Below are positions 1-8,920 of a DNA stretch of 64,000 nt, one piece after another. The notes below the pieces were generated by a model. It did not search any database. It saw only the letters and a list, made by a program, of their open reading frames with translations, and had not been told where the DNA came from. The position numbers were made by a program, and so were the translations under genes. Each line of letters opens with the position of its first letter. Within the stretch, counting starts at the first letter, position 1. Source of the DNA: Pseudomonas fluorescens (GTDB lineage: Bacteria > Pseudomonadota > Gammaproteobacteria > Pseudomonadales > Pseudomonadaceae). Location of the stretch: NCBI RefSeq assembly GCF_000730425.1, contig NZ_CP008896.1:4960001-5024000 (forward strand). The letters run 5' to 3'.

Positions 1-938
1 AGTCGCGCAATGTCTTCACTGATCGCTTGCCGATTGGCGACCAGCACGTAGGGCAGCAGGATCGCATTCAAGAGGCCGTGATGTTTGTGATAGCGCGCGC
101 CCAGAGGGTGGGCCAGGGCGTGCACGCCGCCCAGGCCTTTTTGAAACGCCACGGCGGCCATGGCGGACGCCACCAGCATGCCTTCGCGCGCAATCATGTC
201 CTGGCCGTCGCGATGGGCGTCGCACAGATGCTGCTGGATCAGGCGAATGCCTTCTACCGCGATACCGCAGGACATTGGGTGATACAGCGGAGAACAAAAG
301 GCTTCAATGTGGTGGGTCAGCGCATCCATGCCGGTGGCGGCGGTCAGCGCGGGTGGCAGGCCACGGGTCAGGATCGGATCCAGGATCACGCTTGCCGGCA
401 GCAATTGCGGGTGACTGATCACGCGCTTGATGTTCTGTTCGCTCAGGGTCAGCACCGCTTCACGGCCCAACTCCGACCCCGTACCCGCGGTGGTGGGCAA
501 GGCGATCAGTCGGGGAAGGTCCAAGTGTGGAAAGTCCGCCAGGGACGGGTAGTTTGCAATGACATTTGACCATTGGTATCGGTCGAGGCCTTGCTCGTCA
601 ACAGTGGCCAGGCTGATGCCTTTGGCGGCGTCCATGGCACTGCCGCCGCCCAGGGCGATCAGTGAATCGTGCTTGCCTGCCTTGAACGCTGCTACGCCTT
701 TGGCGACATCGTCCAGGCTTGGGTTGCTGTCAATGTCGCTGAACACGGCGAACGTAATGTCGGCCTGCAGCAAATGCTCCCGAATCAGCGCCATGGGCTC
801 CAGCGCCAGCATGCCAGGGTCGGTGACCAGCAAGGGGTTGAGCATGCCCAGCAATTTGCAGCGCTCAGCCAATACATCCAGGGCACCGGGCCCACAGAAG
901 ATCTCTGTGGGGTAGTTCCAATAGTGAAGTGAGGGCAT
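1..938 (-). CDS. Iron-containing alcohol dehydrogenase (partial, C-terminus outside window)
   Basis: The frame opens with ATG at 936-938 and stays open to the window edge, giving about 312 residues of a family that is normally about 380-390, so the C-terminus is missing. The nucleotide-binding segment LIALGGGSAMDAA and the metal-binding histidine stretch AHPLGARYHKHHG (near 80-130) are both readable, typical of Fe-ADH (PF00465), which oxidises alcohols with NAD(P). It starts 60 nt after the permease stop on the same strand, so the two probably form one transcript for uptake and oxidation of one substrate. The substrate cannot be told from sequence. Confidence 0.9.
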   Translation of the reverse strand, partial: MPSLHYWNYPTEIFCGPGALDVLAERCKLLGMLNPLLVTDPGMLALEPMALIREHLLQADITFAVFSDIDSNPSLDDVAKGVAAFKAGKHDSLIALGGGSAMDAAKGISLATVDEQGLDRYQWSNVIANYPSLADFPHLDLPRLIALPTTAGTGSELGREAVLTLSEQNIKRVISHPQLLPASVILDPILTRGLPPALTAATGMDALTHHIEAFCSPLYHPMSCGIAVEGIRLIQQHLCDAHRDGQDMIAREGMLVASAMAAVAFQKGLGGVHALAHPLGARYHKHHGLLNAILLPYVLVANRQAISEDIAR

Positions 939-998
939 AAGAAACTCCGGGTCGGCAAGGTCCATGACTCATGGGCCTCACACGACAATTCGAGGGCG

Positions 999-2477
999 TT
1001 AATCGGTATGCAGTTGACGGTGGGTACGCAGGTAAGGCTTGGCGTGAAACAAGTAGATCAAGCCCAGCACCGCGAGGATCGAGAACACCAGAATGACTGC
1101 CCAGACCTGGAACCACGGCGCTCCGGGTGGCGCGAGTGACGCCCGTGGCCAGGCGACGTTGATGCTTTCGAACACCAGCCATAAGAACGCGATGAGATTG
1201 ACCGGCATGCCCCAGCGACCAAGGCTGAAAGTTCCTGGCTCGGCTTTCCATTTACCTTTGAACCGAGCGAGCAAGGCGCAGGTGACGACAATCAGAAACA
1301 CCACGAAGAAGCCGCCGCTGCCAAAGGCGATCAGCGTGCCGACGGCCGTTGCATTCAACCCCAGCGCCAGGCCGAAGCTGGCGAAGAGAGTACTGAAGAG
1401 CATCGCGGCAAAAGGAACTTTGCGTTTATCCACCCGGCGCAGCACCGCAGAGGCGGGCAGCATCGAATCGCGCGCCATGCCGAACACGGCGCGACCGATG
1501 TAGGTCTGTACAGATACGACGCAAGCAATGAACGCTATTAGAACAATGCCGACGAACGGCCGCTCGGCCCAGCCGCCAAATGCCTCGACGACAGCGGGTG
1601 TCACCGGGTCGATGACTTGGCCCGAGACCATGCCAGCGGTATTGGTGTAGGACAAGGTGACGGCGAATGCGGTGAGCATCACGGTCAGGCCGACCAGAAT
1701 CATTGAACGCAAGATCGCACGGGGCGTTGAGGTTCGAGCATCAGCTGTTTCTTCTGACACCTGTGAGCAGGCGTCGAAACCCAGAAATGCCCAGCCACCG
1801 ACCGCCATGGCCGTCAAAAAACCCGAAAGGTATGAGCCTTCGCTACCCTGGGTCGACGTCAGGCCTTCGAACAATAACGAAAACGAATGGTTGCGGAAAA
1901 ACACCAGCAACAAGACACCAATGCCAATAGACGCAATCGCCTCGGCAATGATGCCCGCATTTACAAAGTACTTGAGAGGGTTGATGCCGAACAGGTTGAC
2001 ACCCAGGCCTAACAGGAGCAACACGGCGCCGCTGAACACTTGGGCATTCGCCGCCGGCGGCTCGCCGGTGAAAAACAACCACAGCCAGAATCCGCCCAGA
2101 TAGGACACGGTGGTCAGTGAGGCCAGCGCGGAAGCCAGGTACATGAACCCGGTGAACCAGGCCCAACGCTCGCCCGCCAGGCGTTTGACCCATTGATAGC
2201 AGCCGCCTGCGAGCGGGTACTGCGAGGCCAGTTCGGCATACACCAGCGCCACCAGCAATTGCAATGCTAGGCACAGCGGTATGATCCAGACCCAGGACGG
2301 GCCAGCACTCATCGCGCCCAGCGACATAACCGAATAAATCCCCACCACCGGAGAGATTGTGGCGAAACCGACGGAAAACGAGGACCAGAGCGACAGGCCG
2401 CGGTGCAGTTCTTGGGCATAGCCTTGACTGTGCAGCAGCGATTCATCGGCGTTAGTCCGGGAGTGCGCAGAGGTCAT
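999..2477 (-). CDS. APC-superfamily amino acid/amine permease
   Basis: 492 residues with about 12 hydrophobic segments. The N-terminal block LSLWSSFSVGFATISPVVG is typical of the amino acid-polyamine-organocation superfamily, in the branch that includes GABA/choline-type permeases. Inner-membrane uptake of an amino acid or amine is expected. It is the upstream gene of a likely two-gene unit with the iron-dependent alcohol dehydrogenase. Substrate unknown; an amino alcohol or amine would fit the partner, but that is inference. Confidence 0.85.
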   Translation of the reverse strand: MTSAHSRTNADESLLHSQGYAQELHRGLSLWSSFSVGFATISPVVGIYSVMSLGAMSAGPSWVWIIPLCLALQLLVALVYAELASQYPLAGGCYQWVKRLAGERWAWFTGFMYLASALASLTTVSYLGGFWLWLFFTGEPPAANAQVFSGAVLLLLGLGVNLFGINPLKYFVNAGIIAEAIASIGIGVLLLVFFRNHSFSLLFEGLTSTQGSEGSYLSGFLTAMAVGGWAFLGFDACSQVSEETADARTSTPRAILRSMILVGLTVMLTAFAVTLSYTNTAGMVSGQVIDPVTPAVVEAFGGWAERPFVGIVLIAFIACVVSVQTYIGRAVFGMARDSMLPASAVLRRVDKRKVPFAAMLFSTLFASFGLALGLNATAVGTLIAFGSGGFFVVFLIVVTCALLARFKGKWKAEPGTFSLGRWGMPVNLIAFLWLVFESINVAWPRASLAPPGAPWFQVWAVILVFSILAVLGLIYLFHAKPYLRTHRQLHTD

Positions 2478-2897
2478 TGTCCACCTCCAACAGCAGCGTA
2501 ATGACCGGCACGTCTACGTGCGAGGGTAGGTGACATAGAAATTCCTTAGTCGGCAGACAGATTATTTTTAGGATCGCCTGACGCAGGCGTTCCGCCGAAA
2601 CGGTCATCCTTTGTTCAAGGAGAGCACGCAGCTTAAAACAGCCAAACATTGATAAAAATGCACATGTATGTAGGCTGGGTTTTGGATTTTTATATGTTTG
2701 GCCGTTCGGCTTGACCCCGAAATACAGCCCAGTGTTGTCTAGCTCGGCCTCAGGCTCCAGGCTGGAAAGTGTCGTGCCAGTGGGAGTCGCTTGATGTCGG
2801 TGTGCTTCGTCCAGAACGTCTCCTCACCCAGTTTGCTAAAGGGCGAGTATGTGTTGTCTTAGGCAACGTAATGCTCAGAACGATCGGAGATCAGATT
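2478..2897. other. Intergenic stretch upstream of the permease
   Basis: About 420 nt without a convincing gene. The short frames here lack a good ribosome binding site and have no recognisable domain. It should hold the permease promoter (minus strand) and the promoter of the small ORF at 2898; no clear -35/-10 pair was identified. Confidence 0.5.
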
Positions 2898-2999
2898 ATG
2901 ACGGACAGGGCTTTGGCGCCGGATCAAGAGCTATGGCGTTCATGGACGCCCGCGGAGTTGGCTGCTCGCCTGAACAAGGGGGGAGATAAGGAGAGATAG
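2898..2999 (+). CDS. Possible 33-residue small protein
   Basis: ATG at 2898 is preceded by GGAG at 2886-2889, 8 nt away, and the frame ends just before a strong terminator hairpin. The product is short, charged and without a membrane segment; it contains LWRSWTPAELAARL, which looks like a folded amphipathic segment. I do not recognise the family. The frame extends upstream to 2769, but the SD and composition favour the start given. It could also be a chance frame. Confidence 0.4.
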   Translation: MTDRALAPDQELWRSWTPAELAARLNKGGDKER

Positions 3000-3008
3000 C
3001 CAGAAACA

Positions 3009-3036
3009 AGAAAGCCCGCACGAGGCGGGCTTCTTG
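3009..3036. terminator. Bidirectional rho-independent terminator
   Basis: Perfect 8-bp stem AAGCCCGC (3012-3019) / GCGGGCTT (3025-3032) with a 5-nt loop. It lies after the small ORF and also downstream of tRNA-Met on the minus strand, so it may serve both. Confidence 0.7.
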
Positions 3037-3078
3037 AGGTGATTCATAGACTGCTGTAGACGTCTATGGATCGGTACT

Positions 3079-3155
3079 TGGTGGCTACACAGGGACTTGA
3101 ACCCCGGACCCCAGCATTATGAATGCTATGCTCTAACCAACTGAGCTATGTAGCC
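3079..3155 (-). tRNA. tRNA-Met (CAT)
   Basis: 77-nt cloverleaf on the minus strand: acceptor stem GGCTACA paired with TGTAGCC, anticodon loop TTCATAA with anticodon CAT, T-arm containing GGTTCAAGTCC, and a genomically encoded CCA (3079-3081). The sequence fits elongator rather than initiator tRNA-Met, because the first acceptor pair (G-C) is matched; initiators have a mismatch. Confidence 0.95.
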
Positions 3156-3597
3156 AAGTGGCGCGCATTATTCGCGTAGAACGGAAAGGCGTCAAGCGCT
3201 TTTTTTGAAAATTTATCTACGCTATCAACTGTTTAAGGAAAAACGCTGGGTAAGGCGACCGGTGGCTGGGGGGTTGCGCCATCCTCGACGTCACTAAAAT
3301 CTTCTGCAGGCGCTGACGTGCCTGCGATACAGACGCCTCGGCCTGTCTGTATTACCAAGGTGATGCCGTCGCAGGCAAGCCCGCTCCTGCATGGGGTCGC
3401 ACCGCGCAAAGGTTGGTGCGTAGAACGTCCCTTACATTAATTAAAGGGGTTCATCTTGCCGGTTCTTTACACGGCATGACCGCTGCATCGATTCATCTAC
3501 TCGTTAGCCTGCTAACGGGATAGCCTTCCTGCCCCAATAAGTGGCACATTGTCACACCTGCACCTGTGCATCCATCTGCTGTACGGAAACGTTCCTC
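3156..3597. other. Intergenic stretch between tRNA-Met and the MFS gene
   Basis: About 440 nt with no convincing gene. It contains a single REP-like motif near 3369-3395 (GCAGGCAAGCCCGCTCCTGC) and presumably the tRNA promoter and the promoter of the MFS gene. Nothing else stands out. Confidence 0.5.
3369..3395. repeat. REP-like palindromic element
   Basis: GCAGGCAAGCCCGCTCCTGC resembles the Pseudomonas REP core (GCGGGCAAGCCCGCTCCCAC) seen again at 61636-61660 in this window. Single copy here. Confidence 0.5.
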
Positions 3598-4815
3598 ATG
3601 GCTCTTACCAATTCCCAGCCTTCAGTGGCTACGACACCGGCCGCCGCGCAATCCAGCCCCTTAGTGATGTCTATCATCGGCGCGGTGGCGCTGGCGCACT
3701 TGATCAATGACTTGATCCAGGCGGTGCTGCCGTCGATCTATCCGATGCTCAAGGAAAGTTATGGCCTGACCTTCACCCAGGTCGGCCTGATTACCCTGAC
3801 GTTCCAGCTCACGGCCTCGTTGCTCCAGCCCTGGGTGGGGTATTACACCGACCGCCATCCCAAGCCGTTCCTGTTGCCTTGTGGGATGATTTGTACGCTG
3901 ATCGGGATTTTGATGATGTCCCAGGTCGGCAGTTTCCCGCTGATCCTGCTGGCGGCGGCGTTGATCGGTATTGGCTCCTCGACCTTTCACCCGGAGGCGT
4001 CCCGCGTGGCACGTCTGGCGTCGGGTGGGCGGTATGGCCTGGCGCAATCGACCTTCCAGGTGGGCGGTAACGCGGGTTCGGCGTTTGGTCCGTTGCTGGC
4101 GGCGGCAATCATCATTCCGTTTGGCCAGGGCAATGTGGCCTGGTTCGGTTTGTTCGCGGTGTTCGCCCTGGGGGTGCTGTATGCGATCAGCCGCTGGTAC
4201 CGCAACCATTTGAACCTGTTCAAGCTCAAGCAGGGCCAGGCCGCTACCCATGGCCTGTCGAAAAACCGCGTGCTGGGTGCACTGGTGGTGCTGGGGCTGT
4301 TGGTGTTTTCCAAGTACTTCTACATGGCCAGTTTCACCAGCTACTTCACCTTTTACCTGATCGAGAAGTTCGACCTGTCGGTGGCCAGCTCCCAGTTGCA
4401 TCTGTTCCTGTTCCTCGGGGCGGTGGCGGCAGGGACGTTCTTTGGCGGGCCGATTGGTGACAAGATCGGCCGTAAGGCTGTGATCTGGTTCTCGATCCTC
4501 GGCGTTGCACCGTTCACTCTACTGCTACCCCATGTCGACCTGTTCTGGACCAGCGTGCTCAGTGTGGTGATCGGCTTTATCCTGGCGTCGGCGTTCTCGG
4601 CGATTGTGGTGTACGCGCAAGAATTGGTACCGGGCAATGTGGGAATGATCGCCGGTGTGTTCTTTGGCCTGATGTTCGGGTTTGGCGGGATTGGTGCGGC
4701 GTTGCTGGGTTACCTGGCGGACATCCACGGCATCGAGTACGTGTACACGCTGTGCTCGTTCCTGCCACTGCTCGGGGTGCTGGCGATTCTGTTGCCGCGT
4801 TCGAAAAAAGCTTGA
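3598..4815 (+). CDS. fsr: MFS efflux transporter, fosmidomycin-resistance (Fsr) type
   Basis: 405 residues with 12 predicted membrane segments. SIIGAVALAHLINDLIQAVL at the N-terminus and the MFS signature GYYTDRHPKPF after the second helix match the Fsr family of inner-membrane drug/proton antiporters. ATG at 3598 is preferred over the longer GTG frame from 3541, because the extra residues are Cys/His-rich and unlike an MFS N-terminus, and GGAA lies 9 nt upstream. It marks the left edge of the T3SS region; its 3' end faces the rspL gene 38 nt away. Confidence 0.88.
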   Translation: MALTNSQPSVATTPAAAQSSPLVMSIIGAVALAHLINDLIQAVLPSIYPMLKESYGLTFTQVGLITLTFQLTASLLQPWVGYYTDRHPKPFLLPCGMICTLIGILMMSQVGSFPLILLAAALIGIGSSTFHPEASRVARLASGGRYGLAQSTFQVGGNAGSAFGPLLAAAIIIPFGQGNVAWFGLFAVFALGVLYAISRWYRNHLNLFKLKQGQAATHGLSKNRVLGALVVLGLLVFSKYFYMASFTSYFTFYLIEKFDLSVASSQLHLFLFLGAVAAGTFFGGPIGDKIGRKAVIWFSILGVAPFTLLLPHVDLFWTSVLSVVIGFILASAFSAIVVYAQELVPGNVGMIAGVFFGLMFGFGGIGAALLGYLADIHGIEYVYTLCSFLPLLGVLAILLPRSKKA

Positions 4816-4853
4816 AACCGGGAGGTTGGCCCTATCCCTGGGCGATACCTCTC

Positions 4854-5405
4854 CTACTGGAACGGGTGAGATTTTGTCGCGCGTTTCAGCTGCTCCCGGG
4901 CCCGGGACAGGCGGGAACGGACGGTACCAATCGGGATCGCCAGGGCATCGGCGGTGTCCTGGTAGCTGCCGTCGGTTTCCAGTGAGGCATACAAGGTGTT
5001 GCGCATTTCCGGTGGCAGGTGCTGGATGGCGTTGAGTGTGCTTTCCAGCCGGCGACTGATTTCAAACTGGCTCGCCAGATCCTGTTCCTCGTTGTGTCCA
5101 TGGGACAGCGACTCGTCAAACTCGCAATGCACTGGCTTGGCATACAGCCGGCGAAAGTGATTGCGGATCAAATTCAGCGCGATCCCGCACATCCAGGTGC
5201 TCAGTGACGCCTGTGCGCTGAAGTGATGCCGGTTGCGCCATGCCTCCAGGTACGTCAGTTGCAGGATATCGTCCGCATCCTCCGGGTTCAGTACGCGTTT
5301 GTGAATGAACCTGCGCAGGCGTTTGTGGTGGTCGTCGGACAGATCTTGGATGGATTGATTTGAGTCACGGGGAAGGTTAACTAAAACACTGATAGGGATA
5401 TCCAT
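4854..5405 (-). CDS. rspL: ECF sigma factor of the T3SS (HrpL/RspL type)
   Basis: 183 residues with sigma-70 region 2 (ILQLTYLEAWRNRHHF, about residues 45-62) and region 4 with its helix-turn-helix (SYQDTADALAIPIGTVRSRL, about 147-166). No anti-sigma gene is adjacent. In P. syringae HrpL binds hrp boxes and activates all hrp operons, and perfect hrp boxes precede two operons here. The start at 5405 has GAGG 7-8 nt upstream. Transcription is probably sigma-54 dependent (promoter at 5458-5473) under the activator at 22106-23017. The rsp names follow usage for P. fluorescens SBW25; hrpL is the syringae name. Confidence 0.9.
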   Translation of the reverse strand: MDIPISVLVNLPRDSNQSIQDLSDDHHKRLRRFIHKRVLNPEDADDILQLTYLEAWRNRHHFSAQASLSTWMCGIALNLIRNHFRRLYAKPVHCEFDESLSHGHNEEQDLASQFEISRRLESTLNAIQHLPPEMRNTLYASLETDGSYQDTADALAIPIGTVRSRLSRAREQLKRATKSHPFQ

Positions 5406-5457
5406 GATTTTTCCTCAGGGTATAAGCAGTCGAAATGGTTTCGACGAGAACCCTGTT

Positions 5458-5473
5458 AGCACCGCTTGTGCCA
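5458..5473 (-). promoter_or_regulatory. Sigma-54 (-24/-12) promoter of rspL
   Basis: On the minus strand TGGCAC-N5-GTGCT gives the canonical GG-N10-GC spacing of RpoN promoters. The expected start of transcription is near 5447, about 40 nt before the rspL ATG. This matches hrpL of P. syringae, which is transcribed by RpoN with HrpR/HrpS. Confidence 0.8.
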
Positions 5474-5607
5474 AACGGAAAAAATCAATATCTATTTGAT
5501 AATTAAAGTGAAATATCTTGTTTTAGGTGTTTTTTTTGCAAGGGCTTGCGCAAAGTTGCAAGAGGTTGTGCAGGTATTTTCATCGTTCAGGCGCAGAGGA
5601 TGAAGAT

Positions 5608-5636
5608 GGAACCGTATTGGGCGTTCCAGCCACACA
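5608..5636 (+). promoter_or_regulatory. hrp box upstream of hrpJ operon
   Basis: GGAACC (5608-5613), a 16-nt spacer and CCACACA (5630-5636) match the HrpL-type consensus GGAACC-N15/16-CCACNNA with no mismatch. It ends 30 nt before the hrpJ ATG and should be read by the sigma factor at 4854-5405. Confidence 0.92.
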
Positions 5637-5666
5637 AGGATACGAATCTCTTGTACTGGCACTCCC

Positions 5667-6758
5667 ATGAAAATCGATCCCAATCTTGATGTGCATAGTT
5701 CCCAGAACCTAGGCCAGCCTGCGCCTTCACGGATTGATGGTGGGCAACCGCCTCAGATAAACGTGCCCGTTGCTGACGATCTCAGTGCGCTGTTCGCTCA
5801 AGAAGTTGAGCTTAACGGCAAGTCGCTGGGCCGCCGCCAACTGGGCTTGCGCACTCCGCCCGGCGAGCAACTGGCTCAGCTCTATGAGCAGTTGGGTCAT
5901 CCGGCCGAGGCAAAAATGGCAACCATCGCCCGCAATGTCAGGGTTCAACTCTTGCTTGGTGCTGGCGTCGGCAAGTTGATGGATATCACCGGGAACGACC
6001 CGGCGCGGGCCTATGTAGTGCTCAAGTATGTGGTTGGGCAGGCAGACACCGAGGGGCGCACTTCGGAGGCCACCCTGGCACGAAGTTCGCTGGCTGATCT
6101 GGAGGCTCTCTACAAGCCGCAGATCCAGGCGGGACTGAACACCGCGATGAGCTTGCAGGCGGGCAGTGATGACCCGCAATTGCGCCAAGCTGTACGCCGC
6201 ATGTATTACGACAGCGTGGTCATGACCCCGTCACTGGCTACCCTGATGCAGTTGTTGTTGGGGCTGTTCGGTGATAAGGAGTTTGAGTCCGGGTTGAAGC
6301 TGATGCGCCGGGCCCTGGCCGATGATATTGCTGCGCAGAGCTCGTCGGTCGACCGGGGGCAGTTACGTGCCTTGATGTTGGGTTTGAATGACAGTAGCCG
6401 CTTGAGTAGCGTGTTGGCAGGCTGCAAGGACCTGATCGGGCAACTCGTTTTACTGTATCCAGGGTTGCATCACGATCCTGTGACCCTGTTGCAGCGCTTG
6501 CTGGGGTATGCGGCAAGCGGCATTGCACTTCAGGAAATCAGGCTCTTGGCCCGAGACTTGGGCGGAGAAGACCTGGCTCACCAGTTGAGTGCCCTCAGCG
6601 CTGCTCTCCCCCAGATCAAAATACTCCCCATGGCATGGTGGTGTGATGCAAGAAGGCGTGAAGAGGCGCTGAGCAGCTTCAAGCAGGTGCTCTATGAGTA
6701 TGCAACGCTCGAGCGAGGCTCCCGAGATGTGCGCACTTGGCCGGGAATCAAGGCATGA
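5667..6758 (+). CDS. hrpJ: T3SS gatekeeper HrpJ (SctW)
   Basis: 363 residues, first gene of the 11-gene plus-strand operon, 30 nt behind the hrp box. It has an N-terminal, low-hydrophobicity region and the helical HrpJ/YopN-like core (VQLLLGAGVGKLMDI, VLKYVVGQADTEGR). This family plugs the export gate and orders early and late substrates, and in P. syringae HrpJ is itself secreted. Its stop overlaps the hrcV start (ATGA), so translation is probably coupled. Confidence 0.9.
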   Translation: MKIDPNLDVHSSQNLGQPAPSRIDGGQPPQINVPVADDLSALFAQEVELNGKSLGRRQLGLRTPPGEQLAQLYEQLGHPAEAKMATIARNVRVQLLLGAGVGKLMDITGNDPARAYVVLKYVVGQADTEGRTSEATLARSSLADLEALYKPQIQAGLNTAMSLQAGSDDPQLRQAVRRMYYDSVVMTPSLATLMQLLLGLFGDKEFESGLKLMRRALADDIAAQSSSVDRGQLRALMLGLNDSSRLSSVLAGCKDLIGQLVLLYPGLHHDPVTLLQRLLGYAASGIALQEIRLLARDLGGEDLAHQLSALSAALPQIKILPMAWWCDARRREEALSSFKQVLYEYATLERGSRDVRTWPGIKA

Positions 6759-8851
6759 GTGCATTGCGGGCAATCAACAGCGTACTGTTGAAGGTTGCAC
6801 AACGCGCCGAGGTGCTGGGCGCGGTGGTGGTCATGGCCATTGTGTTTATCTTTATCGTGCCGTTGCCCACCTGGCTGGTGGATATCCTGATTGCTCTGAA
6901 CATCTGTATCTCGTGCCTGCTGATTGTTTTGGCGTTGTACTTGCCGGGCCCACTGGCCTTTTCCTCGTTCCCGTCGATTCTGCTGCTGACTACGATGTTT
7001 CGCCTGGCGTTGTCGATTGCTACCACGCGCCTGATCCTGCTGGAACAGGACGCCGGTGACATCGTCGAGGCGTTCGGCAACTTTGTGGTAGGCGGCAATC
7101 TGGCGGTGGGGTTGGTGATCTTCTTGATCCTGACCCTGGTCAACTTCCTGGTCATCACCAAGGGCTCGGAGCGGGTCGCGGAAGTGGCTGCACGCTTCAG
7201 CCTGGACGCGATGCCCGGCAAGCAAATGTCCATCGACAGCGACCTGCGTGCCGGCCTGATCGATGGTAACCAGGCCCGGGACAAACGTGAGCAACTGTCG
7301 CGCGAAAGCCAATTGTTCGGGGCCATGGACGGAGCGATGAAGTTCGTCAAGGGTGACGCGATTGCAGGGTTGATCATTGTGGTGATCAACTTGCTGGGTG
7401 GTTTTGCCACCGGCATGTTCCAGCATGGCATGAGTGCCGCCGACTCCATGGCGCTGTACTCGGTACTGACCATTGGCGATGGCCTGATCGCGCAGATTCC
7501 AGCCCTGCTGATCTCGCTGACCGCCGGCATGATCATCACCCGGGTAGCTCCGTCTGGCCGCAACAAAGGCAGCAACAACATGGGCGCCGAAATTGCCCGG
7601 CAGATGACCAGCGAGCCCAAGAGCTGGATGATTGCTTCGGTCGGCATGCTCGCTTTCGCGACGTTGCCGGGGATGCCCACGGTGGTATTTATCCTTATCT
7701 CGCTGATGACCGGCAGCCTGGGTTATGTCCTGATGCGCCGACGCCAGCGCGAGGAACAGTCGCAGGAACCGGCCACCGATAGTGTGCCCCCCGAGCAGAA
7801 CGGTGAGGAGGATCTACGTGGCTTTGATCCGTCACGGCCATACCTGTTGCAGTTTCCGCTGGCCCTGCAGGATAGCTCGTTGGTAACGCAAGTCATCCAC
7901 GGGGTGCGCCAGAGCCGCAACAGCCTGGTCACCCAGATTGGCTTGACGCTACCGCCGTTTGAAGTCGAGTTTGCGCCGGCGTTGTCCGACGATGAGTTTC
8001 GCTTCTGCGTGCATGAAGTGCCGATGTTGAAGGCCACGTTGGGGCACTGGGTGGGTGTGGAGTTGGCGGCACTGCCGGCCGAGCATGAAGGCGGGAACAG
8101 GGGCCTGGTCGAGCGCGATGAACAGGACTGGGTGTGGTTTACGCCCGACGACCCGCTGCTTGCCGATGAACACTTGGCGCGTTCGACGGCGTTCAATCTG
8201 CTCCAGGAACGTATGCAGCGCGCGATGCTGCTCAGCGGCCCACAGTTCCTTGGGATCCAGGAGAGCAAGGCGATTCTCAGCTGGCTTGAGTTCAATCAGC
8301 CTGAGTTGGTGCAGGAGCTGCAGCGAATCATGCCTCTTTCGCGGTTTTCATCGGTACTGCAGCGCCTGGCCGGTGAAGGCGTACCGCTGCGGGCCGTGCG
8401 GCTGATTGTCGAGGCGCTGATCGAGCACGGCCAGCATGAGCGTGAACCGGAGGCCCTGGCCGACTATGCACGCATTGCCCTCAAGGCGCAGATTCTGCAC
8501 CAGTACAGCGAAGCCGACGGCCTGCATGCCTGGCTGTTGTCACCCCATACCGAAAACGTGCTGCGCGATGCCCTGCGCCAGACACAGACAGGGGTGTTCT
8601 TTTCCCTGGATAACGAAAGCAGTGCGGCGCTGATCAGCCTGCTCAAGCAAGCCTTTACCGTGCGCCCCAAGAGTAAAAGCGTGCTGCTGGTTGCGCAGGA
8701 TTTACGCAGCCCCTTGCGCACCTTGCTGTTGGAAGAGTTCAACCATGTACCGGTCCTGTCGTTTGCAGAGCTGAGTGCGTCGTCCAAGGTCAAGGTGCTG
8801 GGGCGCTTTGATCTCGCCCAGGACAATCTGTTACTTGAGGAGGTGGCATGA
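6755..8851 (+). CDS. hrcV: T3SS export gate protein HrcV (SctV)
   Basis: 698 residues of the FHIPEP family: about seven or eight N-terminal membrane segments (to about residue 330), the FHIPEP-region equivalent around ITKGSERVAEVAARFSLDAM, and a large cytoplasmic C-terminal domain that forms a nonameric ring receiving substrates and chaperones. ATG at 6755 overlaps the hrpJ stop; a GTG six codons upstream is less likely. Length matches P. syringae HrcV (about 695). Confidence 0.97.
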   Translation: MSALRAINSVLLKVAQRAEVLGAVVVMAIVFIFIVPLPTWLVDILIALNICISCLLIVLALYLPGPLAFSSFPSILLLTTMFRLALSIATTRLILLEQDAGDIVEAFGNFVVGGNLAVGLVIFLILTLVNFLVITKGSERVAEVAARFSLDAMPGKQMSIDSDLRAGLIDGNQARDKREQLSRESQLFGAMDGAMKFVKGDAIAGLIIVVINLLGGFATGMFQHGMSAADSMALYSVLTIGDGLIAQIPALLISLTAGMIITRVAPSGRNKGSNNMGAEIARQMTSEPKSWMIASVGMLAFATLPGMPTVVFILISLMTGSLGYVLMRRRQREEQSQEPATDSVPPEQNGEEDLRGFDPSRPYLLQFPLALQDSSLVTQVIHGVRQSRNSLVTQIGLTLPPFEVEFAPALSDDEFRFCVHEVPMLKATLGHWVGVELAALPAEHEGGNRGLVERDEQDWVWFTPDDPLLADEHLARSTAFNLLQERMQRAMLLSGPQFLGIQESKAILSWLEFNQPELVQELQRIMPLSRFSSVLQRLAGEGVPLRAVRLIVEALIEHGQHEREPEALADYARIALKAQILHQYSEADGLHAWLLSPHTENVLRDALRQTQTGVFFSLDNESSAALISLLKQAFTVRPKSKSVLLVAQDLRSPLRTLLLEEFNHVPVLSFAELSASSKVKVLGRFDLAQDNLLLEEVA

Positions 8852-8920
8852 GGGCGATATGGGTTCTGGCGCAGACTCCAGAACAGGTCGCTTTCGTTCC
8901 AGCAGCCATGAGGCCAGGCG

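Noticed and set aside
2452..2649. 65-codon minus-strand frame overlapping the permease start
   Set aside because: No SD, no domain, and it overlaps the permease N-terminus in another frame.
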